Numbered from the stretch's first letter, positions 27,896 to 36,241 are shown. The stretch is 64,000 nt of DNA from Palsa-504 sp963806335 (GCA_963806335.1 CAWDXO010000009.1:124001-188000), one strand, 5' to 3'. The notes: a model not told the origin generated them from the sequence alone. Made by a program: numbers and translations.

Positions 27896-29218
27896 CTAAC
27901 GGGTTAAGGGGGTGCTGTTCCAGGGCGGCTTGACGGCGAGGATCGGCTTGGAGCCGGCGCCGTTGGCCGGCAGCACCTGGTCGAAGTTATTGCCCTGCCA
28001 CTGGAAGACGAAGGCGGCCGCGGCCCCGTTCTCCCCCAGCGCGTCGAACTTCACCGGGCCCTGCACGCTGGTCAGCGTGACGCCGCTGTGCAGGTAGCTG
28101 ATGATCTTCGCGTTGTCGGTCCCGCCCGTCGCGGTGACCGCCTCGGCCACCACCTGACCGACCGAGTAGGCCTCCGCCACGTCCGCGTTGACGCCGGACG
28201 CGTTGCCGCCGTACTGCGCCACGTACTGATTGACCATCTTCCGGCTAGCCGGGTTGTTGTACCCCGGGTACCAGCCATCCGGCACCATCGTCCCGTCGGC
28301 GTTGCCCGGGTTGACCACGGAGGTGAACGCGGCACCCTGGTCCGGGCCGGACGCGGCGATGAACATCTTCGGCGTGTAGTGCTGCTGCTCGAACGCCGTC
28401 ATGAAGGCGGAGACCGTAGGTACGTCGGTCGAACCGAGCACCACGAGCTGGGCGCCGGTCCCGGCCACCTGGTCGGCCGGCGCCTTATAGTCCGCGACCT
28501 CCTCGGGGAAGATGTTGGAGTAGACCGTCTTGACCCCGAGCCTGCTCAGCAGCGCTTGGGCGAGCTCCACCGGCGGGTCGGCGAACGGGTCCTGCGCCAT
28601 CGGATAGGCCGCGGTCTTCGGCCGCTCGGTCGGCGGCAAATGGGCGATCCAGTTCACGAACGGGACCATCTCATCCGCGATCGGCAGGCTCACGTCGAAT
28701 ACGTCGTGGTCGGCCTGGTTGGACGGCGTGTCGAAGACGGCGGGAGCGCCGCCGGCCCCTTCCACGAAGGCCATCCCGAATCGCGCGGCCACCGACGACG
28801 CCGGACCGGTGAGCAGCGAGGAGAACGGACCGAAGGCCAGGTCGACGTGGTCCTGGCCGAACAGCGTCTGGTAGTTGGTGACGACCTGGTTCGGCGAGCT
28901 GCCGTCATCGAGGATGATCAGCTTGACCGGCCGGCCGAGGATGCCGCCGCGGGCGTTCACGTTCTTGGCCCACAGCCGGTACCCCTTGTCGAACGCCTGG
29001 CCGTCAGCCGAGAAGTCTCCGGTCTCCGACAGCGACGCGCCGATCGTGATGGGGCCCGTGGAGTTACCCGTCGGGCCGGGGTTGCTACTCGACGTACTAC
29101 TGCCGCTGCAGGCGGCCAGAACGCCGGCGGAGAGCACCGCGACGGCGCTCATCGCCATCGCGTTCTTTGAGAACCAGGGGCGGTCAGGTCTCACGCTCGG
29201 CTTCTCCTCGGTCAGCAT
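27896..29218 (-). CDS. ABC-type substrate-binding lipoprotein (branched-chain amino acid type)
   Basis: 440 residues. A signal peptide ends in the lipobox 'VLAAC' (C36), followed by a Ser/Thr linker and a periplasmic-binding-protein type 1 fold ('ITIGASLSETGDFSADGQAFDKGY', 'GGILGRPVKLIILDDGS', 'VDLAFGPFSS'). No permease or ATPase genes are adjacent. It lies 210 bases upstream of the conservon kinase on the same strand, an arrangement in which the binding protein may act as a ligand presenter to the kinase's outer domain instead of serving a transporter. Confidence 0.85.
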   Translation of the reverse strand: MLTEEKPSVRPDRPWFSKNAMAMSAVAVLSAGVLAACSGSSTSSSNPGPTGNSTGPITIGASLSETGDFSADGQAFDKGYRLWAKNVNARGGILGRPVKLIILDDGSSPNQVVTNYQTLFGQDHVDLAFGPFSSLLTGPASSVAARFGMAFVEGAGGAPAVFDTPSNQADHDVFDVSLPIADEMVPFVNWIAHLPPTERPKTAAYPMAQDPFADPPVELAQALLSRLGVKTVYSNIFPEEVADYKAPADQVAGTGAQLVVLGSTDVPTVSAFMTAFEQQHYTPKMFIAASGPDQGAAFTSVVNPGNADGTMVPDGWYPGYNNPASRKMVNQYVAQYGGNASGVNADVAEAYSVGQVVAEAVTATGGTDNAKIISYLHSGVTLTSVQGPVKFDALGENGAAAAFVFQWQGNNFDQVLPANGAGSKPILAVKPPWNSTPLTR

Positions 29219-29374
29219 CCTTCAGGGTCGAGCGCGCGGAAACGTCCGCGCGCTCACTTCCGACGGTTATACCGGCCGAATCAGGTCTCTGCCCGACGAA
29301 CGCGGCGAAATGCGCAACGTGAGCAGGTGACCGCCGCAGGAACCCATGTCCGTTCGGGATATAAAGATCTTTTC

Positions 29375-29569
29375 TTACGGAACGGACGGCGGTGCTTGCG
29401 GCTCGTCACGTCGCAAGCCTTCTTCCGCGTATCCGACCAGCAGGTCACTGACCGAAAGGCCCAGGTGCTCGGCCCGGGTGGCGAGCCGCTCGGCCAGCCC
29501 GGCCGGCAGGACGACGGTGCGACGGACGCAGTCGTCGCTCTCCCATGCTTGATCAGCCGTCTCAGACAA
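29375..29569 (-). CDS. Small ribbon-helix-helix-like protein
   Basis: With a TTG start at 29569 (ribosome site AAGAGGGAG inside the end of the preceding gene) the protein has 64 residues. 'CVRRTVVLPAGLAERLATRAEHLGLSVSDLLVGYAEEGL' reads as one beta strand plus two helices, the CopG/Arc DNA-binding fold of many antitoxins. No toxin gene is adjacent. It overlaps the N-hydroxylase gene by 8 bases and so is translationally coupled to it; it may regulate that operon. Confidence 0.6.
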   Translation of the reverse strand: MSETADQAWESDDCVRRTVVLPAGLAERLATRAEHLGLSVSDLLVGYAEEGLRRDEPQAPPSVP

Positions 29570-30833
29570 GCTCCCTCTTCCCAGTGGTGACGTGCGCTGA
29601 CTGGTCCGGGCCGGCGTAGCGGCGCAGGACACGATCGCTCAGCAGGCCAAGGCAGCTCAGGTTCGGAAAGCCCGGGCCCTGCGCCAGCCCGGCGAGCAGC
29701 GGCAGGTGGACCGGCGGGCTCAGCCCGGCAACGGACAGGTCAAGGTCGATCCTGTCTTCGAGCTCGGCCCCAGCCAGCCCGCTGGTCAGCCGGTCGCGAG
29801 CCTCGGCGTCCAGCAGCCCCTTGAACGAGCGCGCCTCGAAGCCGATCGCCACGACCACCAGGTCGTAGGCGACGCGTTCGAGGTCGCGGCCGTACTCGAT
29901 CGTGACGACAACCTGCCGCTCCCCGGCGTCGATCTCCACCGCCCGGCCGGCCAGCGCCCGGAAGCCGCGCGATTGGTTAAGGACCGCCTCGGCCTGCTGT
30001 GAGACGACGCCGCGGTCGGTGCGCTCGAGGAACTCGCGCCGGTGCGACTCGGCCAAAGCAGGCCAGTCGCCGGGGTCGGAGAAGTAGCGGTTCTCCTCAT
30101 AGCTCTCCCCGCGCGAATACAGGAACCCGCGGCTGGCCAGGACGTCGACCGTCGAGCGCTCAGGCAGCCGGGTCAGCAGGCTGATGACGACCGACGCCGC
30201 CGTCTCGCCGCTGCCGATCACGCAGGCGGACTGCGCCACCCGCGGCTTCAGCGCTCGCTCCGCGAGCCAGTAGCTACGCCCGTCGAACACGCGCGGGTGC
30301 CGTTCCGGCTGGCCGGGCACGCTGATCGACGGTCCGGCGCCGGTGAAGACAACACCGTCCGCCCGGAGCGGCTCATGCTTGCCGACGGCCAGCCGCCACT
30401 GATGACCGTCGATCTCGAGGCCGGTGACCTCGCCGGTGACGATCTCGGCTTCGGCCTTCTCCGCGACTTCGGCCAGGTACGAACTCCACTCCCGGTGCGT
30501 CGGGCGCAGCCGGCCGCGATCGACCCAGTCGGCGTACATGCCGCGCGAGATCAGGTGCCGCTGCCAGCTGTATTCCGCCATCGCCGCGGTGACCGCGGGC
30601 GAGCCCGCGCCCCAGCTAGCGGCGTACGGGAAGCCGACGTCCTTTTCCGGCGGCGTGCCCAGCGGCAGCCGGCCGTTGGTGTACCCTTGCCGTCCGGTCC
30701 AGTTCCCGGCGACGGCGCTTCGCTCGAGGAGCACGACCCGCGGGGCGGGCAGGCCGGCGACGGCCAGGGCGCGTGCCTTGGCCGCGATCGCGATGCCCTT
30801 CGGCCCGGCGCCTACAACGGCCAACGTCGGCAT
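29562..30833 (-). CDS. MbtG-like lysine/ornithine N-monooxygenase
   Basis: 423 residues. FAD-binding 'VVGAGPKGIAIAAKA' at the N-terminus, 'LGTPPEKDVGFPY', 'YSWQRHLISRGMYADWVDRGR' and 'PTHREWSSYLAEVAE' closely follow the mycobacterial MbtG pattern, and the NADPH site 'CVIGSGETAASV' is intact. MbtG hydroxylates lysine side chains during mycobactin synthesis. No siderophore synthetase, acyl carrier protein or iron-uptake gene is in the window, so it may modify another amine. It lies between a DoxX-like gene (45 bases upstream) and the small ribbon-helix-helix gene. Confidence 0.8.
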   Translation of the reverse strand: MPTLAVVGAGPKGIAIAAKARALAVAGLPAPRVVLLERSAVAGNWTGRQGYTNGRLPLGTPPEKDVGFPYAASWGAGSPAVTAAMAEYSWQRHLISRGMYADWVDRGRLRPTHREWSSYLAEVAEKAEAEIVTGEVTGLEIDGHQWRLAVGKHEPLRADGVVFTGAGPSISVPGQPERHPRVFDGRSYWLAERALKPRVAQSACVIGSGETAASVVISLLTRLPERSTVDVLASRGFLYSRGESYEENRYFSDPGDWPALAESHRREFLERTDRGVVSQQAEAVLNQSRGFRALAGRAVEIDAGERQVVVTIEYGRDLERVAYDLVVVAIGFEARSFKGLLDAEARDRLTSGLAGAELEDRIDLDLSVAGLSPPVHLPLLAGLAQGPGFPNLSCLGLLSDRVLRRYAGPDQSAHVTTGKRELV

Positions 30834-30878
30834 GATGGCGAGGATAGCCCGCCGCCGAGCCCGGGTGCAGGTCCGCCG

Positions 30879-31301
30879 CTAGTCGCGATCGATGAGGTCG
30901 TCGATGACCAGGCCGAGCCCGATGCCCATCATCCACGAGTCCTTGGCCAGCGCGATGCCCTGCTGAGTCGGGAAGGGACTGCCTTCCTTGCGCATGCCGG
31001 GCGTCCGGGCGTACAGGCCGAGCAGGCCGCCGGAGAACGCCGTCAGCCCCGCGCCCGCGACGGCGGACGGGACGATAGGCAGCAGGAGCGCCGAGCCGAG
31101 GACGATCTCGGCCCCCGCCAGGAGCCGGACGAAATCCCTGGGCTTGAGCTTGGCCAGGAACGGGTAAGCGCCGCTGGCGAACCCGTGGAGCTGGGCAGCG
31201 GTCTCGTCGTCGGCGGACAACTTGCCCACGCCGGAGTTGAGGATGAACGCCCCCGCCGCCATGCGGGGCGGCAGATGGGATGCCTTCACGGGAAGCCGCA
31301 T
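30879..31301 (-). CDS. DoxX-like membrane protein
   Basis: 140 residues with three to four hydrophobic segments ('RMAAGAFILNSGVGKL', 'LLAGAEIVLGSALLLPIV', 'SWMMGIGLGLVIDDLI'). The pattern fits the DoxX family, whose members associate with thiol/redox or respiratory complexes. The start ATG 31301 follows GGGAGGAAAAC, a strong ribosome site. It is the first gene of a leftward operon with the N-hydroxylase and the ribbon-helix-helix gene. Confidence 0.75.
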   Translation of the reverse strand: MRLPVKASHLPPRMAAGAFILNSGVGKLSADDETAAQLHGFASGAYPFLAKLKPRDFVRLLAGAEIVLGSALLLPIVPSAVAGAGLTAFSGGLLGLYARTPGMRKEGSPFPTQQGIALAKDSWMMGIGLGLVIDDLIDRD

Positions 31302-31400
31302 GTTTTCCTCCCTGCTAGGTTTCCGAATATGAAGGCATCATTATTCCCTGGTACCTTCGGCGGCCCAGCCCCCGGGGGCTGCTTAACTGAAAGTGACTCG

Positions 31401-31660
31401 ATGACGGATATCGTTACCGATCGGCTGATCCTGAGGCCGATTACCGCCCAGGACGTGCGGGCCGTGGTGAGCGGCCAGCGCCAATCCGGCTGGGTCCGGC
31501 CGCGCCGCGGTTACGCGACCGAGGCAGTTCATGCCACTGGGAAGCGTCCAGACCGTCACCGCCAACGTCGGGTTCGGCAATCTCGCCTCCATCCGGGTCC
31601 TGCGGAAATGCGGTATGACGCTCTGCGCCCAAAACCAGCAAGAAGCCGCTTACCATATTC
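31401..31660 (+). pseudogene. GNAT (RimJ/RimL) acetyltransferase remnant
   Basis: From ATG 31401 the first 27 codons read 'TDRLILRPITAQDVRAVV', the usual opening of RimJ/RimL acetyltransferases. The frame then jumps to 'RGYATEAVHA', part of the acetyl-CoA-binding region, skipping about 70 residues. After that a different frame reads 'VTANVGFGNLASIRVLRKCGM', the family C-terminus. Deletion plus frameshift makes a working protein impossible. It sits between the DoxX operon and the tandem repeat at 31853. Confidence 0.75.
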
Positions 31661-31852
31661 GCCGCACCCTACCCGGTTCCGCCCGATTCAGGCTTGGCCG
31701 GACAGGCCTGGGGAAATGTCACTATCGTGAGGATAGGCGCACCGCGGACGGAGGTTCGTGAGGTGCACGGCGGAAATCGTCAATGGTGTCACCGGCAGGC
31801 AGACGGCATGGGTACATCGGGTACGTCGGCGGGTGCTTCGGCCGTGCTTCGG

Positions 31853-31993
31853 CCGGTGCTGAGCGCCTCCCGATCCTGGCCGGTGCTGAGCGCCTCCCGA
31901 TCCTGGCCGGTGCTGAGCGCCTCCCGATCCTGGCCGGTGCTGAGCGCCTCCCGATCCTGGCCGGTGCTGAGCGCCTCCCGATCCTGGCCGGTG
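31853..31993 (+). repeat. 27-bp perfect tandem repeat, five copies
   Basis: Five head-to-tail units beginning ccggtgctgagcg and ending tcccgatcctgg, plus a partial sixth, directly precede the Ser/Thr kinase start (GTG 32007). The unit is a multiple of three and can be read through without stops as nine-residue repeats. A frame opening in this area ends at 32002 or 32010, so translation into the repeat is possible but unproven. Confidence 0.9.
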
Positions 31994-32006
31994 CGGCGGT
32001 GACCCC

Positions 32007-33653
32007 GTGAACTGGGAGCCGGAAACGTCCGGCCGGATCGGCGGCTACCGGCTCGGCCGGGCTATCGGCCGGAGCGATCTGGCCACCGTCTACCTCGCCC
32101 GGGATGAGCGGCTCGATCGTCAGGTCGCGGTCAAGGTGCTAGCGCCGGAACGGGCCGGCCAGGCAATCTTCCTCACCAGGTGGCTGCGCGAATCACGGGT
32201 GGCCGCCGAGTTGGGTCACCCGAACATCCTCCCGGTCTACCAGGCCGGCGACGCGGACGGCGTCTGGTACGCGGCCATGCGTTACGTCCCGGGCGGTGAT
32301 ATCCGGTCCCTGCTCAGCCGGACCGGCCCGCTTCGGCCAGCCATGGCCTGGACCATCCTGGCCCAGGCCGCGTCGGCCTTGGACGCGGCACACGCCCGCG
32401 GCCTGGTCCATCGCGACGTCAAACCCGCCAACATGTTGCTCGAGGCCAGCCACGTCTACCTCGCCGATTTCGGGATGGGCGCGGACAAGTCCGCGGGACC
32501 GTTCGACTACGTGGCGCCGGAGCAGATCGAGGGCCGGCCCCTCAATGGGCGCACGGACCTCTACTCGCTGGCCTGCGTCGGGTTCGAGCTGCTCTCAGGA
32601 ACGCCGCTCTTCGGGCACGATCAGCACCTGACGGTGATGTACGCCCAGCTGTACGCTCCCCCGCCTTCGGTACGGACGCGGCGAGATGACCTGCCCGGGG
32701 CCGTCGACCGCGTCCTGGCCACGGCGCTGGCCAAGAACCCGGCCGACCGTTATGCCACCTGCGGTCAGTTCGCGGAGGAATTGTCGGCGGCGCTGGGACT
32801 GGGGCCGGGGCCAGGGCCGGGGCTGGGGCCGGGGCCGGGGCTGGGCCTTGGCGGTCAGCGATCACGCCCGCCGGACCGGACGGGACTAGCTCAGGACCCC
32901 TGGCCCGGCGGGCCGCCGCCCCCACCGGCAGCTCGGCCGGGCGGGTCCGGTCAGCTGGTGCCCGCGCCGGCCAGGCGGGCCGGGTCCAACCCGCGGCGCC
33001 GCGCCATCATCAAGGGCACGCTGGCGGCCGCCGCGGCCGCCGCGGTGGCCGCGGTGATCGTGGTAGCCGCGGTGGCCGTCGTCAGGGAGGCGGCCGCGCC
33101 AGGCTCCCCCGCCGCGTCTCGCGCCGGCGTGTCGCAGCCCGCTGCGTCACGGGCCGCCACCGCTACACCGCCGCCCGCAGCCTCGGCTGCACCGTCCCCC
33201 TCCGCCTTGGCGTCCGGCCAGGCCGTCGCCGTGGGCCACCTGCTGAGTTCGAGCGCAGCGACCCGGCAGGCGCTGAACGGGGCCATCAACGAGGTCCTGA
33301 ACTGCACGAACCTGTCCGGCGCGGCGAGCCAGATCCAGAACGCAGTGAGCCAGCGCGGCTCCGAGTACCGCCAAGCCTCCGCCCTGTCGGCCTCCGGTCT
33401 CCCCCAGGGTGCGGCCGTGAAGTCCGACCTGATCGCGGCGTTGCGCACCTCGCTGGACGCCGACCAGGACTACCTGACCTGGGCGCGGCGGGAGCTGAAT
33501 CTCGGGTGCACGCAGCCTGAGCAATCCGCGGCCTACGGTGCCGCCAATAGCGCCGACCAGGCCGCCGACGCGGCCAAGCAAGCATTCGTCCAGGTCTGGA
33601 ATCCGATCGCGGTCAAATACGGCGTGCGGCAGCAATCAGCGGGCAGCATCTAG
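32007..33653 (+). CDS. Ser/Thr protein kinase, PknB/PknD type
   Basis: 548 residues. The kinase domain (about 12-270) has a weakened glycine loop ('GRAIGRSDLATVYLA'), invariant K43 ('VAVKVLA'), the catalytic loop 'HRDVKPANML', 'DFGMG' and 'APEQIEG', so it should be active. The activation loop is short. A low-complexity Gly/Pro stretch leads to one transmembrane helix (about 335-355) and an extracytoplasmic Ala-rich domain (about 395-548) with one cysteine pair ('LNCTNLS', 'LGCTQPE'). No PASTA repeats are present. Unlike most relatives, its start is immediately behind a five-copy tandem repeat. Confidence 0.9.
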   Translation: MNWEPETSGRIGGYRLGRAIGRSDLATVYLARDERLDRQVAVKVLAPERAGQAIFLTRWLRESRVAAELGHPNILPVYQAGDADGVWYAAMRYVPGGDIRSLLSRTGPLRPAMAWTILAQAASALDAAHARGLVHRDVKPANMLLEASHVYLADFGMGADKSAGPFDYVAPEQIEGRPLNGRTDLYSLACVGFELLSGTPLFGHDQHLTVMYAQLYAPPPSVRTRRDDLPGAVDRVLATALAKNPADRYATCGQFAEELSAALGLGPGPGPGLGPGPGLGLGGQRSRPPDRTGLAQDPWPGGPPPPPAARPGGSGQLVPAPARRAGSNPRRRAIIKGTLAAAAAAAVAAVIVVAAVAVVREAAAPGSPAASRAGVSQPAASRAATATPPPAASAAPSPSALASGQAVAVGHLLSSSAATRQALNGAINEVLNCTNLSGAASQIQNAVSQRGSEYRQASALSASGLPQGAAVKSDLIAALRTSLDADQDYLTWARRELNLGCTQPEQSAAYGAANSADQAADAAKQAFVQVWNPIAVKYGVRQQSAGSI

Positions 33654-33657
33654 CGGC

Positions 33658-33771
33658 CCTGCTGCGCGCCGTCGGCCGCGGTCAGGCGGCGGCCGGGCGC
33701 AGTCGGCGGCCGGTCCTGCTGCGCGCCGTCGGGCGCGGTCAGGCGGCGCGCCGAGCGCAGTCGGCGGCCGG
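33658..33771 (+). repeat. 57-bp direct repeat, two copies
   Basis: Two near-identical copies (starting cctgctgcgcgccgtcgg, a few mismatches) lie just after the kinase stop and touch the 3' end of the leftward gene at 33772. They are GC-rich and could fold into hairpins, so they may serve as a terminator region between these convergent genes. Confidence 0.7.
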
Positions 33772-34014
33772 TCAGGCGGCACGAGCAGGCATCTCGCCGG
33801 CCAACTGCCGGATCCACCGCATGCGGTCGATGGCCGTCTCGGGGTGGTCGCCGAACTCCTGGGCCATCGCGGCGGCGCAGCCCCGGAGGCCGATTTGGCG
33901 GACGGTTCGGCTGACGGCTTTGGCCACCACGTCACTGGTCGGGGAATCCGATCGCTGCAGCCCGGATGCGAATAGCGCCGTGCACTGGGCGTCGTTGAGG
34001 TACAACCTGGTCAT
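33772..34014 (-). CDS. Small hypothetical protein, 80 aa
   Basis: An all-alpha small protein; start ATG 34014 follows AGGGAGATTGCC. Sequence marks are 'AVSRTVRQIGLRGCAAAMAQEFGDHPETAIDRMRWIRQL' split over two helices. I do not recognise the family. It has no signal peptide or membrane helix. It faces the kinase gene convergently. Confidence 0.55.
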   Translation of the reverse strand: MTRLYLNDAQCTALFASGLQRSDSPTSDVVAKAVSRTVRQIGLRGCAAAMAQEFGDHPETAIDRMRWIRQLAGEMPARAA

Positions 34015-34528
34015 GGCAATCTCCCTGGGGGTGCTCTGCCTCCAGGATCACGCTGAGGGCAGGGGGTTTTGCCGGGGGACGGCGGAAGCACAGGGGGATT
34101 CGCCGGGGCGGGCGGCCTGGCTTGCCTTCCGCGCTCCGCGCCCTCCCCGCCGCCAGCTCAGCGAAGCGCACCTCGGGCCCCACGGCCACCATCCGCTAAG
34201 CCCAGCCTCGCCCTTCTCGTCTACGTTCGCGCAGTAACCAACAACGACGCTCCATCCTCGTTGCCCTGACCACGACGATGCTCCATCGTCGTGGTTGCGG
34301 CCTTTCCCAGCTGTCGGCCTTGATCAACGCCCAGTCGTGACCGGCTCGATGGAACATCGAGCCGGTCCCAAGCGGCTCGATGTTCCATCGAGCCGGTTCG
34401 CCCCCGAGCGGGAAGACTGGATCATGCACGGTTTGTGGGTATTTGCGGCTCATGCGACTTTCTGAATTGAAGGCTTATACGACTTCCTGGATTGAACTGG
34501 CTGCGCGAGGTTGGTTGACCTGGGTGGT
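34015..34528. repeat. Intergenic region with a cluster of GATG/CATC hairpins
   Basis: Three perfect hairpins with 3-base loops occur within 130 bases: 34269-34295 (12-bp stem, loop CTC), 34339-34367 (13-bp stem GACCGGCTCGATG, loop GAA) and 34373-34395 (10-bp stem CGGCTCGATG, loop TTC). A fourth, imperfect one lies near 34239-34263. The second and third are also reverse complements of each other over 23 bases, so the pair can form one long cruciform. Together they lie downstream of the leftward sulfite-oxidase-type gene and upstream of the gene at 34014. Roles as terminators or as a REP-like element are both possible. No gene is seen. Confidence 0.75.
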
Positions 34529-35617
34529 CTAGGGCGCAGTGACGTGCACGCGGGCCCATGAGTTGTTGACGTAGCCCTTCGGGTTCCATAGGTGGACGGG
34601 CGATTCGGGCTGGACGGCGGCGGAGGTGTCCCAGGCTCGCGCGATGATCTCCGTTTCACCGGACGGAAGGTCGACGACGGTGCGCCAGATACGCCACGCC
34701 CAGGGCCCGGCATCGGCACTGAGATCGGCTTGCCGCCAGTGGCGGCCGCCGTCGACGGAAACGTCGACGCGGGCGACGCCGCGGTCGTCGCCCGCGAGGG
34801 CGTATCCGGTGACTGGCACCGGGCCGGCTGGCAAGACGGCGCCTTCATCGGGGCACAGGATGTCCGCGTTGACGGCGATGGCGCTCAGCGACAGGCCGAC
34901 ACCCGGTCCGGCCAGGGCCGGGTCGGTCTCCGGTGGCAGGAGCCGGTAGGCCCGCGCCTGGAAATAGTTGCCCGAGGGAACATCCTGCACGGTGATCCTC
35001 TCGACCCACTTGACGCTGCGTGCTCCGATGTAGCCGGGCACCACGACCCGCACCGGAGCGCCGTGCACCGGGGGGATTGGCTGGCCATTCATCCCCCAGG
35101 CCAGCAGCACCTCCCCGGCGAGGGCCTTCTGCAGGGTGACTGATCCGCCGTAGGGCTGGGGCGGGTCGGCGATAGCCGATAGATCCGGCGCCGCGAACGC
35201 CACGTGGGCCGCGGGTGCTCGCGGCCCGGCCGCCCGGAGTACCTCGGCGAGGCTCACGCCGGTCCATTCTGCGGTGGAGGTGGCACCCGGGCCCCATGGA
35301 TCTTCTCCGGGGATATCGCGCACCTTGACCAGGCCGGACCGGCGGTTACCGGCGCATTGCAAGGTCGCGGTGAGGATCAGCGGGACGAACTGGCCCCGAA
35401 GGTCGGCCAGCGAGAGCTCCAGGTCCCGCTCGACCAGACCGTCAATCTTCAGCCGCCAGGTCATCGGGTCTATCAGCGGGACCGGACCGTGATTGCGGGC
35501 GTAGAAAGAATCCAGCGGGGTCAGCATCCGGTCCGCCAGCGCACCGCGCGCGGGCTCCGCGTTGTACGGGTCGGCCTCGTGCACGATCATGTCGTCCCGC
35601 TTGCCCCACGCACCCAT
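34529..35617 (-). CDS. Sulfite-oxidase-type molybdenum-cofactor enzyme
   Basis: Start ATG 35617 follows GGGGGAG; 362 residues beginning MGAWGKRDDMIVHEADPYNAEP. The molybdenum-binding cysteine lies in 'TLQCAGNRRS', with 'GVSLAEVL', 'PVHGAPVRVVVPGYIGARSVKW' forming the cofactor pocket, and a C-terminal Ig-like dimerisation domain ('VARVDVSVDGGRHW', 'WAWRIWRTVVD'). No Tat or Sec signal is seen, so it is probably cytoplasmic, unlike YedY. It would oxidise sulfite or a related substrate. It is transcribed away from a 14-bp repeat array. Confidence 0.85.
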   Translation of the reverse strand: MGAWGKRDDMIVHEADPYNAEPARGALADRMLTPLDSFYARNHGPVPLIDPMTWRLKIDGLVERDLELSLADLRGQFVPLILTATLQCAGNRRSGLVKVRDIPGEDPWGPGATSTAEWTGVSLAEVLRAAGPRAPAAHVAFAAPDLSAIADPPQPYGGSVTLQKALAGEVLLAWGMNGQPIPPVHGAPVRVVVPGYIGARSVKWVERITVQDVPSGNYFQARAYRLLPPETDPALAGPGVGLSLSAIAVNADILCPDEGAVLPAGPVPVTGYALAGDDRGVARVDVSVDGGRHWRQADLSADAGPWAWRIWRTVVDLPSGETEIIARAWDTSAAVQPESPVHLWNPKGYVNNSWARVHVTAP

Positions 35618-35690
35618 TCGGGACTCCCCCGTCCTTGCTCTCGCCCAGGCTCTACGGATACCCGCGCGGCCGGCGCCGAACCGCCGGCCC

Positions 35691-35788
35691 AGACTGATCG
35701 GCCCAGACTGATCGGCCCAGACTGATCGGCCCAGACTGATCGGCCCAGACTGATCGGCCCAGACTGATCGGCCCAAACTGATCGGCGC
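35691..35788. repeat. 14-bp tandem repeat, seven copies
   Basis: Six identical units agactgatcggccc and a seventh with two changes sit between the divergent sulfite-oxidase-type gene (start 35617) and the DUF3072 gene (start 35877). The 14-base period is not a multiple of three, so this is not a coding repeat. It could be a slippage-variable promoter spacer or an array of protein-binding sites. Confidence 0.9.
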
Positions 35789-35876
35789 AGGCTCATTGAC
35801 GCCGACCGGTCGGTCAAAACATGTGTTCGATTCAAGTCACCGGGTAGAGGGTCGACCGACCGACTACGGAGGAGCC

Positions 35877-36108
35877 ATGAGCGAGAACCTGACACCGCAG
35901 GAAAACCCGGCCAAGGACCCGAAGGACTGGGTCACCGGAGACGAGCCGATGACCGGCCCGCAAAAGTCGTACCTGCAGACCCTGGCCCGTGAGGCCGGGC
36001 GAGAGATCGACCTTGACAAACTTGTCCAAGGCCAGCGCGTCTGAGCTGATCGACGAGTTGCAGGCCGCCTCCGGCCGGGGCGCGGGAGGCGGCAACGGCC
36101 AATCGTGA
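35877..36108 (+). pseudogene. DUF3072 protein with +1 frameshift
   Basis: From ATG 35877 (ribosome site GGAGGAGCC) the frame reads a DUF3072 protein ('DPKDWVTGDEPMTGPQKSYLQTL') but meets a stop at 36042. If one base is skipped near 36021, it continues 'LSKASASELIDELQAASGRG' and stops at 36108. That second part is exactly the conserved end of the family ('LTKAEAS--IDELQ--TGRG'). So either a single-base insertion disrupted the gene, or a sequencing error or programmed shift applies. The family is small, acidic and of unknown function. Confidence 0.8.
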
Positions 36109-36241
36109 CCGTATCCAGCGCCCCGAAGCAACCCGCGGCGTCCGCGATCCGTCCCGCGGGGGTGCGGCCCGCCATGGTCTTCGCCGGGCAGTGGCGCCGG
36201 GCTGCGTGCCTGACCCGCAGCCGGGAAGCTACCCTGCGAGG

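Noticed and set aside
31853..31993. Possible CRISPR array
   Set aside because: The 27-bp units are contiguous without spacers and no cas genes are present.
34196..34453. 85-codon leftward frame across the hairpin cluster
   Set aside because: It consists largely of the inverted repeats and has no homology I recognise; the hairpins explain its openness.
35826..35846. tRNA T-arm-like 'gttcgattcaa'
   Set aside because: No acceptor stem or anticodon arm can be folded around it.
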